Below are positions 20,959 to 32,004 of a stretch of DNA of 64,000 nucleotides, piece after piece. This DNA is from Mikania micrantha (lineage: Eukaryota; Streptophyta; Magnoliopsida; Asterales; Asteraceae). The DNA is taken from NCBI GenBank assembly GCA_009363875.1, contig CM018693.1, forward strand, positions 74,012,986 to 74,076,985. Direction: 5' to 3'. The notes below the pieces were generated by a model that saw only the letters and a program-made list of their open reading frames with translations, searched no databases and was not told where the DNA came from. The stretch's first letter is position 1. The number at the start of each line of letters is the position of its first letter. A program made the position numbers and the translations under genes.

Positions 20959-23599
20959 TGTCACACCCCGAGCCAGCGGGCTGGATCGACTTTCTCATCT
21001 GGCGGAAAGTTCTCGGGGTTCGATATCGTTTGATAATCAAAATGATCAGATTGTTTGCAAAGCACATGATAGATAAATAAGAAATGCTAACATGAAAATT
21101 ATATAGAATTACAAAGTTAAATTATGTTGTTTTATTCATAATTAATTTAACTAAGTAAATTTAATCAAAAGAATCAATGAGTTACTATCTTGTAACTGTA
21201 CAAGATCTACAAAAGATGATTCATTGTTTTGTCATTCAAAAGTATGCTTGTCACAAAAGGTAGCTAGGTCTTCTAAAAGTCCTCTATCTATGACCTTGAA
21301 TACTGGTGACTAAATCTGTTCGTCACCTGAGAAAACATGCATTTAAACAAAGTCAACACTAGGTTGGTGAGTTCATAAGTTTGATAATTGAAAACCTTGA
21401 ATTGTTCACATACACAGTCACAATGTAATACTTGATACTTGTAAATGTTTGATTCACTCATTCATCCAATGACCTCTCCATAGTTATATTCACAAGTAGT
21501 ATCTCATCCTACTAGTTATGCTTATATATAGGGCATATGTAGGGGAACAAGCCCCAGCCAACATCCACCACATACCTAATAGAACTTAACACCACTTGCA
21601 ATACAACTATAGATACCCATTATCTTATCACTTGTTCATCCTGATTGATATTAACCCGTTGTATCATATGTAGAATAATATGTCGAGAAGGGTTTAGTTA
21701 TCAAATCGAAGTATTGATACACCCTCATTGTATTAAGGAAATTATATTAGTTTAATCTAATCCTTGTTATTATTCTATTACTTGTCGGGTTAACTGTTAA
21801 TCACTTTTTAAACAATAAGAGTGTTAGTTAACCAATTGATATTTGTTCTCAACTTGAAGTGCATAGAGCCTAAAAGGAATCCATTGCAATCCTCACGTAA
21901 TCAGATTACAATGCATCCGATTTACCTCTACCACTTTGTATTACCGTAGGCCTCATCAAAATAGTTACTAGTAATATGACATGAGAGAAAATAAATTCCT
22001 CAGTCTACTAGTCAACAGGTAACGATGGATTAATTACAATATCACTGCAGATTAATATCACCATATGTCTCTTTCCAGACCCTGATTTTTCGTCGCCCTG
22101 TCACCGGTCATACGTTACCGGCCAATGATGAGTACGATGAACATACTAGCCCTACAAGCTAGAGGTTTGTCAAAACTATGGTACCACTATGCTATCGTCG
22201 GTTTAGTCACGTCAAACTAACTAGTCAGCGATTTGTTAAGGGACTTACAATGATCAAACTTGAATTCATGGCACATGATTGAAATGATATAATACAGACA
22301 GTTCAATAGTAATCAATTGTATTGTATTCACCAATGTTGTTTGTTCTCAATGTTGTGTTCTCGTTGATGTTAACAATGTTATATAAGATCTTGTCTTATT
22401 ATACAATGTTAATTTTTGTGTAAATGATATTGTTATCATGAAATTACGATATCATGATTATTAATCCTTGTTGTTCCATATAGTCACTCTGTTGTCACTA
22501 AGGTGTGATAAGATCTAGTCTTACGACACTTAGTCGACTCAGGTGGTGGATGATATTTGGTTCATGTTATGTTGTAGTATGCACTGAGTTATAAGTTGAG
22601 TGTTATAAGAACTTGTCCTATTACAGTTAGCTAACTCCGGTGATGAATGATATTATGAAGATATGTTATCTCCGTATCATTCTTGTTAGCTATTGTTGTT
22701 GTCATCATGTTCACCTGTGATAATCTCATTGTTTGTTCTAGTAAGAATAAATAAACGTTATAAGATAAAATCTTACAACTACATTATTCTATTGTGTTGG
22801 TGATTCATGAAGTTATATTATCACTTTCATCTTAGTTGTCTCAGTCATGTTATAATCACACAAGCATGCATACAATGATAAGCGATAATAAGTCAAGCAA
22901 TATTATCTAAATCAAAGTATAAACAATATGTTGAACTAAAGCTTTTTAATAAATAAAAGGTTTAGCATGTTTCTCAGCCCCGAGAGTTTAAAATCAGTTA
23001 AGATTAGAAAAGGGGGCGTATGAACTCACCTTGTAATTGTTGTTGTTGACTTAGCCTAAACAAGAAGGCACGCGCTCTTGGTTGGATTTGTTGTTGTATT
23101 CACGATCCGGTATTGATTTCATGTTGTTGTAATTTATAAGTATGAGTCTTTGAGGATGTGTTTGTGTGTGTTTGTGTTTGTGCTTGTGTGTAGGTATTAG
23201 TCTAAGTCGACTAACACATATCGGTCTTGGTCATCATTCGGCCCTTGTTTCAATTGTCATAGATTGTCATTGCTATGTGTCTTTATGTTGTGTGTTTAGC
23301 CTTAATTCCCTCTTGAAATTTATAAACCTTGTCATTATGTGTTAATCATTTGTTTTGATATGACGCTTAGTAAATAAACCCAAGAATAAACTTAGGTTTA
23401 TGGTTTAAATCCCACATGTTGTTCTTGTTATTTCTAAAGCCATTATTACATAGTAATTAAATAACTAGGCAATAACCCTTGTAACACTTAATGTTTTGAG
23501 TTTGTGAAATTCATTAACCATAACCCACCACCTTTGTAGTAAATCCCATGATTCCATGCCTCTCATACATAATTATTGGTTTAAAATGTGGGTTGATAC

Positions 23600-24000
23600 T
23601 CTTAACCAAGTGGGCCGAATGTGTAGACCAAATCATTAGCTTGGGCCGAATGGACCAATGTGAGCCGAACCAAGTGATTATGGCAGTATGAATTGTGCAG
23701 GCAACTAATTCTAGTGGGCCGAATGTTGGGCCAATTTAATTGAGGAATGGGCTATTAACTCCTTGGCCGACTGGGTTGGGGTGGCCGAATCACATGGCTG
23801 CCAAAGGTGGTTGCTTGGCGTATGGTTCTTGGCCGAATAGGGGTGAGCCGAATGGGTCTGTGGTTAACCGAAAAGGGTTGGTGGGCGAATGAGATGAGTA
23901 TAAGCCGAAAGAATAGGGATGAATGGATGTGTCGATCGAATGAATGTGGTGGTCGAATAGGGCCATTCGGCCGCCTGGGTTTCTCATTCGGCCACAGCAA
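23600..24000. repeat. GCCGAATG-rich zone of the Gypsy-A LTR
   Basis: About a dozen exact or near copies of GGCCGAATG or CATTCGGCC in 400 bp. The counterpart at 46830-47250 in the other LTR is similar. The same word dominates the non-coding DNA of Copia-1, an unrelated superfamily. Confidence 0.65.
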
Positions 24001-24377
24001 GGACTAGGACCAAAACCGCCCCCATCTCAAGGTTCCAATGTGTTTTGAAGATGGTGTATGCTAGGGATGGTTCTTGTGGTCATAGGACTCGGATATGAAG
24101 GTGGTTGGCCGGATAGAACTGATGGGTCGGCTAAGGGTCAAGAAACCCTCTTTTTCGTAACATTCAAGCCTCATTACCTCGATTTTCAGTGGGTTTCACT
24201 CCAAATCCTTTGTACTTTCATGCAGAGGAGGTTGAGAGCTTTGTTTAGGCTCAAGAATCTCTCAATTTCATCAAGAAATGAGCAAGTTAAGGTGCAAGTG
24301 AGAGAGAGGGTAGCCGGGATTAGGGTTTTAGAGAGAGAGTGGGAAGAGAGAAATGAGTTAAATGAACTCATTCAAGG

Positions 24378-24385
24378 TATTTATA
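24378..24385 (-). promoter_or_regulatory. Gypsy-A LTR TATA box
   Basis: TATAAATA on the minus strand, followed in LTR sense by a CT-rich stretch (24355-24295), a typical plant core promoter layout. The same sequence occurs at 47638-47645. Confidence 0.6.
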
Positions 24386-25168
24386 CTCCGGGTGTGTTCG
24401 GGTTCGTTTTTGTTTCTCGGTTTTCGTCTCCGTTGCGTTTTCGGAACGTTTCGCGCGGGTTTACGGATTTTAAATAAAAAGAGTTGTTTTTAAATATTTA
24501 AAAGGTTGTGATTTCTAATAAATGTTAAATATTTAATTTTCTTAAATTATTTTATCGAATTCGTTGATCGGTTTCGTTTCGTCAGATCGCGTCACCTTCG
24601 CGCGTATTCGTTCGAATCGTCACCCGAACGAACACGACGATGGTTTCACTTTCTGATTCTTGTTTTCTACTTTCTAGTCATCGTTTCAAAACGTTAAACT
24701 CACAGATATGTTTTTGTGAATCGTCACCCACACAAACACACTGTCAGTTCGTTGTCCTGAAACGACTCTTCAATTGTGTTTTGAATTGTGTTTCCTCACT
24801 GACGGACTCAACTATACTTCCTGTTTTCACATTGTTTTCATAATGAATTATCGGCCATCTGATTCCTGTCATCTATGGATATCAGATCGCAACCGACATG
24901 TTCTTGTTGTTTACTTGTACGCTGTTGTTTCTCTTGATTCGTTGTATTAACTGTACTTAGGTTTTTACCTAAATACATACAACTATTGTTTATCATGAGT
25001 TGTTGTACTTATGGTATTTAAGCTTTCACTTAAATACGTACAACTGTTGCTTGTTTTTCTGAGTTCTGTTATCATACACACTGTTCATACGTTGTATTTA
25101 CACACAGTAAATAGTGAAAGTACACATACCGTACGGACAAGCCGGACGATCAGGTACTGGATGTCACA

Positions 25169-25638
25169 GCCTGTGCGTAGGCTACTCCCCCTACAGCATC
25201 CAGATTTTCAGTTTTTCGCCTTTTACACCCCCGTGACCACCCCGGATCATTTTAACCCTTCCGTTACCTCCAAATACATCCCATAACACCTTAGGGACAT
25301 AACAATCAATTTCCAAACATAATTTAATGATCTCATTATGTTTAATTCCAAATGATTTGTCAAACGGGTCGTTTTCACCTAAACCCATTATCACCACCAT
25401 TTCTCACCCAAACCAAATGGGACTTCCTTTACACCCAAGAATTCCCATTTGTCTTAATAAAACAACAATTACAACACTTGAAATACATATCCATAAACAC
25501 CTCAAAACAAAATTAAAGTGTGAGAACATAAAATCACAAAATATAGTAAAATTATTCACCATTCACTTGAGACTTCCTTTTTCACCAAGTATTCTCAAGG
25601 TAGGTAATCACACCACTTGTGATTTACCTAAACTCCAT
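25169..25638 (-). repeat. Duplicated fragment of Gypsy-C LTR
   Basis: Corresponds to 48429-48895 and to about 55649-56115 of the intact LTR. It lies between the full Gypsy-A family LTR and the 55-bp stub of the Gypsy-A 3' LTR, so this part of the C LTR is present twice. The right join is at a shared ATA (25637-25639). Confidence 0.82.
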
Positions 25639-25694
25639 AGTGAAAGTACACATACCATATGGACTTGTCGGACGATCAGGTACTGGATGTCACA
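25639..25694 (-). repeat. Stub of Gypsy-A 3' LTR
   Basis: Matches the first 55 or so bases of the LTR in minus orientation (compare 25113-25168). It begins exactly at TGTGACATCC, next to a truncated integrase, and then changes to Gypsy-C LTR sequence. Confidence 0.8.
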
Positions 25695-25970
25695 GTCTCA
25701 CCTTCGTTATCAGTAGTTTCCTGAATAAGTTCAGGCCCAATGATTCTGTTGTCTCCCACTTCGGTCCAAAAAATTGGAGACCGACATTTTCTACCATAGA
25801 GTGCTTCAAACGGAGCACATCCAATGCTGCTGTGGTAGCTGTTGTTGTAGGAGAACTTAATGAGAGGTAAATGTTTATCCCAACTTCCACCTAAGTCTAG
25901 GATGCATGTTCTCAACATATCCTCCAGGGTTTGAATTATTCGCTCACTTTGTCCATCCGTTTAGGGATGA
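25695..25970 (-). pseudogene. Gypsy-A integrase, third block
   Basis: Continues the integrase after Gypsy-B. The minus strand reads a TDGQSER-like stretch (with a stop in place of Gln), TLEDMLRTCILD, FSYNNSYHS, PFEALYGRKCRSP, and ends about 30 residues later at the LTR stub. The usual C-terminal GD-VLLKV-SPWKG and chromodomain part is absent. Confidence 0.85.
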
Positions 25971-25975
25971 TAAGT

Positions 25976-27988
25976 GTCACACCCCCAATTTTTCAACTAA
26001 CGGAATCATAACGTTTGGGAACGTGACAAACCAGGATCTCAGATCATTAGACATAACGAAGACCTCTATATGATTTTCAAAACATACTTTGGTCTTAAAA
26101 CATCAACATCAAAGTTTACAAAGTTTGCGGAAGCGTTTAAAACATTAACAGTGTAAAAATGCAAATTACAATGTAAAGTTTTCAATGGTTCAAATTCAAA
26201 TAACTAAAATGTAAAGTCATGCATGCGACTCAATCTCCTAGTCCATGCCTGCTTTCTTGTGCACCTTAACGTCCTGAGAAAACATGAAAATCAAGTCAAC
26301 ACAAAGGTTGGTGCATAACACAGGTTTAAGCATTCATAATGTTTAAAACAACAGTTTGAATATCAAGTTTGCAGATAACATAATCACACATGCATAGTCA
26401 TGATAGCTAGTCATTTGTACTATTTACATAAGTGGTCGACACCGAAGCTGACGATTGCCATGCTATAGCATGTTTTTGCCTTGCCACTATTGTCTAGCAC
26501 AAACAATAGTAATATGTGTTTGGTCAGTCAAACACCTGCGTAGATCCCATCTACCAGGTGAGGTTTGTCAAACCTAATAGATCTATTTCCAATTACCACG
26601 CTTTGCGCTACGGCAAACTAAACGGTTCGAAGTGTGTAAGGACTTTAAATGCTGTGTTGTCACATAATGTAAACAGCTAACTCATGCAAGTGATATGTAT
26701 CTAAAAAATGTATGTTGCACATGTTTTCTCCCCCAAAACAGTTAAAATAAGAAAAGGGTCGTGTACGCACCTTTGATTATTGCAGAATGATCAAACACTC
26801 GTAAACTTGCGTAGAAAATCCTCTACGAAGAATCTGTGATTAAACAATAACCTAAAGTTATTCGGAATGTCGTTTTGTGCTTGGAATTACATACGTGTCA
26901 ATACACGTAAATTTGAATGTTAGAAACGTGCATACGAAAGTACGAGTGACTTCGAAATCGTTTAAATAAAATCCTATATGATTTTATTTAAATAAACGTA
27001 ATTATACGCGATTTCGTTTTCGATCTAAAATATGAATTTTATCATTCTAAAACATTCGGGATAGAATTCTGGTTCTAACGCAATTCGAATGAGTCGAATC
27101 GGAGTTAAAACAAGTAAGTTATGACTAAAACATCAAAAATTGGTTTAGATGACAAAACCAGTGGAGCCTCGGATTCGAACCCGCGACCCCCCACTCCAAA
27201 CACACGCTCATTACCAGTCAGGCCCGCTAGGGATTCGCATAAGACTTCACAATTTAATTCTTTTAACCAACAACTTGCTGATTCCCCCTTGTCTTCTAAA
27301 CCGAAACAATTTCATCAAATTGACCCTCGAATCAAATCCGATTGATGTCTAATTCATAGGGCTATGCTTCTATAGAATCAAACGAGCTTAAAGATGATTT
27401 TAATTCAACAATTTATTGCCTCAGAATCATGTATTCGATTATACATGTTCTCGAACTCAAGTCTCCAAACCCACACTCAAATCAATTCAATTCGCTTAAA
27501 TTAGGCTAATGAACCACAAGACATTCAGTTAAGGATAGATTTCGAACTCCTCTGAGTTCTTTAATTTGAATTTCCTATTTGATTGTACTTAAACCCCCAA
27601 ATCCGTTTAGACTTAGAACCCTAGTTATAGAATCCCATTAATTCGATGTTATAATCCGAAATTGTCTGAGGCCTATCCTTAATCGATGCCTTCTGAAACT
27701 ATAGATACAATTTAATTCGATTTTTAAACTCGTTTGCATGAAAACCCCCAAAACGTTTTTCTTTAAGAACCCTAAAACTAGTTCTCATGCAATTCGATAT
27801 TGTTTATGTCAATTAACATAGAGATTATGTTAATCGGCCTATTATGAAGCTGCTAGTAAGGTTTGATTTGATTTTAATCCCCGATTAAGCAAAAACCCCC
27901 AAAACGTATTTGCTCAAGAACCCTAGAATTCAATCTCATGAAATACGATATTGTTTGACGAAATTGAGTTAGGGATTCACTTAGTCGG
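25976..27988 (-). repeat. Gypsy-B 3' LTR, truncated
   Basis: Matches 32854-34866. The first 825 bp or so of the LTR in minus orientation (equivalent to 34867-35691) are missing, and pol sequence abuts directly at 27988-27989. Confidence 0.88.
27161..27230 (-). ncRNA. tRNA-derived (SINE-like) Pol III segment in Gypsy-B LTR
   Basis: The minus strand has a perfect B box GGTTCGAATCC (27171-27181) and, about 32 bases upstream, an A-box-like GGGCCTGACTGG (27214-27225). Between them lies sequence resembling a tRNA body (GTAATGAGCGTGTG). The cloverleaf is not complete, so it is not a working tRNA; a SINE head or tRNA relic fits better. The same segment is at 34039-34108, so it predates the Gypsy-B insertion. 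Confidence 0.5.
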
Positions 27989-28673
27989 TCTGTGGATGAT
28001 AGGCGGTACTCATATCCAAACGAGTCCCCAATGACTTGTGAAGTGATTTCCAAAAGTTGGAAGTAAATCGAGCATCCCGATCTGATATGATAGAGATTGG
28101 CACGCCATGCCGTGCTACCACTTCCTTAATGTAAATGCGAGTCAGTTTCTCCATCTTATCAGTTTCCTTGATTTCTAAGAAGTGTGCAGATTTCGTTAAT
28201 CGATCAACAATTACCCATATTGTATCACAACCACTCGGTGTACGGGGTAACTTAGTAATGAAGTCCATCGAAATCTGTTCCCATTTCCACATCGGTACCT
28301 CTAGTTGTTGCAGTAAACCAGATGGCTTCTGGTATTCAACTTTGACTTTCGAACAAGTCAAACATTTGCTAACGTACTTAGCAATATCAGCTTTCATGTG
28401 AGGCCACCAATACAGTGCCTTCAAGTCATGATACATCTTGTCTGATCCCGGATGGACTGAATACCTGGACTTGTGTGCTTCATCCATCACGAGTTCCCTT
28501 AAACCTCCATACAAAGGTATCCACAGTCGATTAATGAAATAACGAATTCCATCGGACTTAACATCCAGTTGTTCTTCCATTCCTCGTAAGGATTCCTGTA
28601 CCAAGTTTTCCTTTTTCAAAGCCTCGAGCTGAGCACTGCGTACCTTGTCAGGTAAATCAGTATGTATTGTCAT
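27989..28673 (-). pseudogene. Gypsy-B integrase, truncated
   Basis: Follows pol after a frameshift near 28665. It shows the HHCC zinc-binding region (YSVHPGSDKMYHD, then CLTCSKVK), the first catalytic Asp in MDFITKLP and the second in ISDRDARF, then stops being pol after STAYHPQTD. The catalytic Glu, which would follow in a GQSER-TLEDML context, is lost. Integration cannot be catalysed by this copy. Confidence 0.88.
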
Positions 28674-30726
28674 TCGTAAGTGCGCGAACCCGTCTTGTTC
28701 CTGTTGTGTCTTTTCTGCTCAGAGCGTCAGCTACTACATTAGCTTTTCCCGGGTGATACTTAATCGCGCATTCGTAGTCGTTCAACAACTCAACCCATCT
28801 TCGCTGTCTCATGTTGAGTTCCTTCTGATCAAAGATATGTTGCAAACTCTTATGATCAGTATAAATAGTACACTTAGTTCCATACAGGTAATGCCTCCAA
28901 ATCTTCAAAGTAAAGACCACTGCTCCTAACTCCAAGTCATGAGTAGTGTAATTCTTTTCATGTGGTCGGAGTTGCCTTGAAGCATAAGCAATCACTTTAT
29001 CACGTTGCATCAACACACATCCCAAACCCTGTGCAGATGCATCACAATACACCACAAAGTCTTCCGTCCCTTCCGGTAAGGACAGAATCGGTGCACTGCA
29101 GAGTTTATGTTTAAATAACTGGAATGCAGCTTCCTGTTTATCTGTCCAGTTATACTTCGTTCCCTTATGCGTAAGAGCTGTAAGTGGTTGAGCGATCTTT
29201 GAGAAACCCTCAATGAATCGTCGGTAATAACCCGCCAAACCAAGGAATTGTCGTACCTCAGTAGGGGTCTTTGGCGCTTTCCAATTCTTAATTGCCTCGA
29301 TCTTTGCTGGATCAACATGTATACCCTTTTCATTAACTATATGACCCAAGAATTGTACTTCTCGCATCCAGAAATCACATTTCGAGAACTTAGCGTACAA
29401 TTGTTCCTGTTTCAGTAATTCTAGTAGCAATCGGAGATGTTCGGCGTGCTCCTCCTCAGTCTGAGAATAGATGAGAATGTCATCAATGAAAACAATGACA
29501 AACTTATCAAGATAAGGTTTACAAACACGATTCATGAGATCCATGAATACAGCTGGAGCGTTTGTCAACCCAAATGGCATGACCAAGAACTCATAATGGC
29601 CATAGTGTGTCCTGAATGCTGTCTTTGGAATATCCTCCTCCTGGACTCTTAGTTGATGATAACCCGATCTGAGATCAATCTTCGAGTAGTAGCTCGAACC
29701 TTGCAACTGATCGAACAGATCGTCAATTCTGGGTAACGGATACCGGTTTTTGATAGTAATCTTGTTAAGTTCCCGGTAATTGATACACATACGGAAAGTC
29801 CCATCCTTCTTCTTAACAAATAAGACTGGAGCTCCCCACGGTGAAAAACTAGGTCGTATGAAACCCTTATCCAACAACTCTTGCAATTGTGTAGATAATT
29901 CTTGCATCTCTGACGGTGCAAGTCGATAAGGCGCTCTTGCTATCGGTGCTGCATCTGGTGTAAGGTCGATTTGGAATTCCACCTGTCTGATAGGCGGTAA
30001 TCCCGGCAAGTCTTCTGGAAATACCTCCGGAAATTCACAAACTACTGGTATATCTTCAATCTTCTTCTCAGCTACCGGCTTTTCAATTATAAGTGCTATA
30101 ACTGCCGTATGACCTTTACGCAGACATTTATGTGCTTTCATACAAGATATGAGACGCAGTGGTGTACTGCTCTTCTCACCTTGTACATACAATGTCTCTC
30201 CATTTGTAAGAGGTATACGAACGATCTTTTCATGGCATACTATTTCAGCCTGATGTTTGGACAACCAGTCCATGCCAATGACCACGTCAAAACTACCTAA
30301 AGTGATAGGCATAAGATCAATTTCCAATGTCTGACCCATCAAATCAAGTATACATCCCTTAAGGATTTGCTCACTTACAATTAACTTACCATCAGCTAAT
30401 TCTACGGTGTATGGACTATCTAAGGCAGTGGGACTAACATTTAGCAACTTAGCAAGTGAACTAGATATAAAACTCCGATCGGCACCAGTGTCAAATAAAA
30501 TAGAGGCATAGTGATTATTTAAGAGGAACGTACCCGTAACAATGTTGGGATCCCCCCGTGCTTGACGTCCTCCAATCACAAACGCTCTGCCCCTAGCACC
30601 ATTGTTGTTGTTGTTATTATTGTTGTTATTGGTGCCATTGCTGTTACCGTTGCCGTTGCCGTTGCCATTTGCATTATTATCCCCGTCTTTCTTGAGTTGT
30701 GGGCAATCCTTTTTAAAGTGCCCCAT
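28657..30726 (-). pseudogene. pol: Gypsy-B pol: protease, reverse transcriptase, RNase H
   Basis: A 689-codon open frame in the same frame as gag, separated only by TAG at 30727. It starts in the second half of a CCHC knuckle (MGHFKKDC), followed by an Asn/Gly repeat stretch. The protease has LFDTGADRSF near 30470-30500. RT shows LDKGFIRPS-SPWGAPVLFVKKKDG, YRELNK, and VFIDDILIYS with both catalytic Asp. RNase H shows VYCDASAQGLGCVLMQ and YTDHKSL. It ends KANVVADALSRK, then shifts frame. The enzymes themselves look intact, and the element would be nearly complete without the TAG, the shift and the 3' deletion. Confidence 0.9.
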
Positions 30727-31764
30727 CTAGCCACATTCAAAACAACCCTTCTGTGCGTTGTTCTGATTGTTATTATGATTGTTGTGATTGTTTTGCAGCT
30801 CTCCCCGACAATCCTTAGCTGCATGCCCAACCTTACCACACCGTTGACACTTAGCTCTATCACATTGATTTCCCGCATGATGAAATCCACACCTGTTGCA
30901 CTTTGGGTGTTTACCAATATAACCCCCTGACGATGATGATTGCTGACCACTATTTGAGTTGTGATAAGACTTGTTTGAGTCTTGTTTCCGGTTCTGCTGA
31001 AACGGTTGTTGGTTGAAGTTCCTGGAGTTGCTTTCCCACTTCCTCTTGTGGTCACCTACTTTAGTAGCTGATGTTCGTTTAGGCAGAGTCCCTTGTAACA
31101 CCGCCTGATCAGTTAGTTGGTGCGCTAAACGAACAGCTTGTTGAATGGTTGTGGGATTTGCAGAAGTGACCAATCCCTGGATCTGAGGCACCAATCCCCC
31201 GATGTACCTCTCTATCCACTTGCTTGCGGGAGTAGCCATGTGAGGTAGAAGTCTGGCTAATTCATGAGATCGAGTAGTGTACTCCTCGATGTTGGACCCC
31301 TCAATCTTGAGGTGCCAATATTCCTCCTCTAATTTCTGCATCTCACTACGAGGACAGTACTCCTCCTGCATTAAAGTTTTGAATCCATTCCAGGTCAAGG
31401 CATTAGCCTCACCCAATCCCAAGGTCTGAACATTCGAGTTCCACCAAGTCAAAGTTGGACCTTCCAATGTTCCCGTAGCATATTTCACCTTGTTCTCATC
31501 CGGAGAATTGCACATCTCAAACACAGATTCAGCCTTCTCAATCCATCGTAGGAGTCTAATGGCTCCTTCCGATCCTTTGAAGTTGTGTGGCTTACAGTCC
31601 AAGAACATCTTGAACGTGCATGCCTGTGGGTTCACTAATCCCCCAGCTAGACCATGTGGCCCTGTGTTGTGTGTCTGAGCATAGTTCGCGATTGCCTCCG
31701 CGACCCTGTTATTGATTAGCTCGTTGAGCTCAGCAACTGTCATGTGAACGTTCTCGTTTGCCAT
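30727..31764 (-). CDS. gag: Gypsy-B Gag
   Basis: Start chosen at MANENVHM (31764) because upstream codons are hydrophobic leader sequence unlike Gag. The middle has the retrotransposon Gag core (FKGSEGAIRLLRWIEKAE, TLTWWNS, LEEEYWHL, ARLLPHM). Two cysteine clusters follow: a C-RCG-FHHAGNQC type and a canonical C-RCGKVGHAAKDC. The third, CFECG, is cut by an in-frame TAG at 30727-30729 and its second half continues as MGHFKKDC. It would form the particle and bind RNA. A single substitution such as CAG to TAG explains the stop. Confidence 0.85.
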   Translation of the reverse strand: MANENVHMTVAELNELINNRVAEAIANYAQTHNTGPHGLAGGLVNPQACTFKMFLDCKPHNFKGSEGAIRLLRWIEKAESVFEMCNSPDENKVKYATGTLEGPTLTWWNSNVQTLGLGEANALTWNGFKTLMQEEYCPRSEMQKLEEEYWHLKIEGSNIEEYTTRSHELARLLPHMATPASKWIERYIGGLVPQIQGLVTSANPTTIQQAVRLAHQLTDQAVLQGTLPKRTSATKVGDHKRKWESNSRNFNQQPFQQNRKQDSNKSYHNSNSGQQSSSSGGYIGKHPKCNRCGFHHAGNQCDRAKCQRCGKVGHAAKDCRGELQNNHNNHNNNQNNAQKGCFECG

Positions 31765-32004
31765 TATCTTCCTAGTTAAAAGAAATGTTAGAGCGTTATC
31801 AAGATCCAATGTGACATGTGTAAACAAAACAACAAACACAACATGTAATATATAAATCAACACAACTGTTGGCAATAAGTAGAAATTTTCAATAGATAAT
31901 AATCTGGTTTGAGTACAATACTTTTGAAATCAAACATAAGTTTTCCAAACATCTAGTGTAGGAACACAACCCGTTCCTAATAAGTTTAAACAAAACAAGG
32001 AAAA

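Larger units (their letters stand above)
20959..25168 (-). repeat. Gypsy-A family LTR (4,210 bp) with its own GCCTG duplication
   Basis: On the minus strand it starts TGTGACATCCAGTACC and ends CGGGGTGTGACA, and it aligns along its whole length with the Gypsy-A 5' LTR at 44210-48428. It is flanked by GCCTG on both sides (20954-20958 and 25169-25173) inside Gypsy-C LTR sequence, like a solo LTR. The right-hand junction is the same as that at 48428, so both come from one insertion. Short open frames inside (for example 24058-24477) are not conserved coding regions. The LTR is AT-rich and holds a GCCGAATG-rich zone and a TATA box. Confidence 0.88.

Noticed and set aside
24058..24477. 139-codon open frame that could be a small gene
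   Set aside because: It lies inside a Gypsy-A family LTR, and the other LTR copy (47330-47700) has frame-breaking differences.
27161..27230. A functional tRNA gene on the minus strand
   Set aside because: The acceptor and anticodon stems do not pair well; only the A and B boxes are convincing.
27121..27345. Open frames repeated exactly at 33999-34223
   Set aside because: They are identical only because both lie in LTRs of Gypsy-B; they overlap the tRNA-like relic.
30562..30930. 122-codon plus-strand frame rich in Val/Ile, looks like membrane protein
   Set aside because: Antisense of the Asn/Gly and zinc-knuckle part of Gypsy-B gag-pol.
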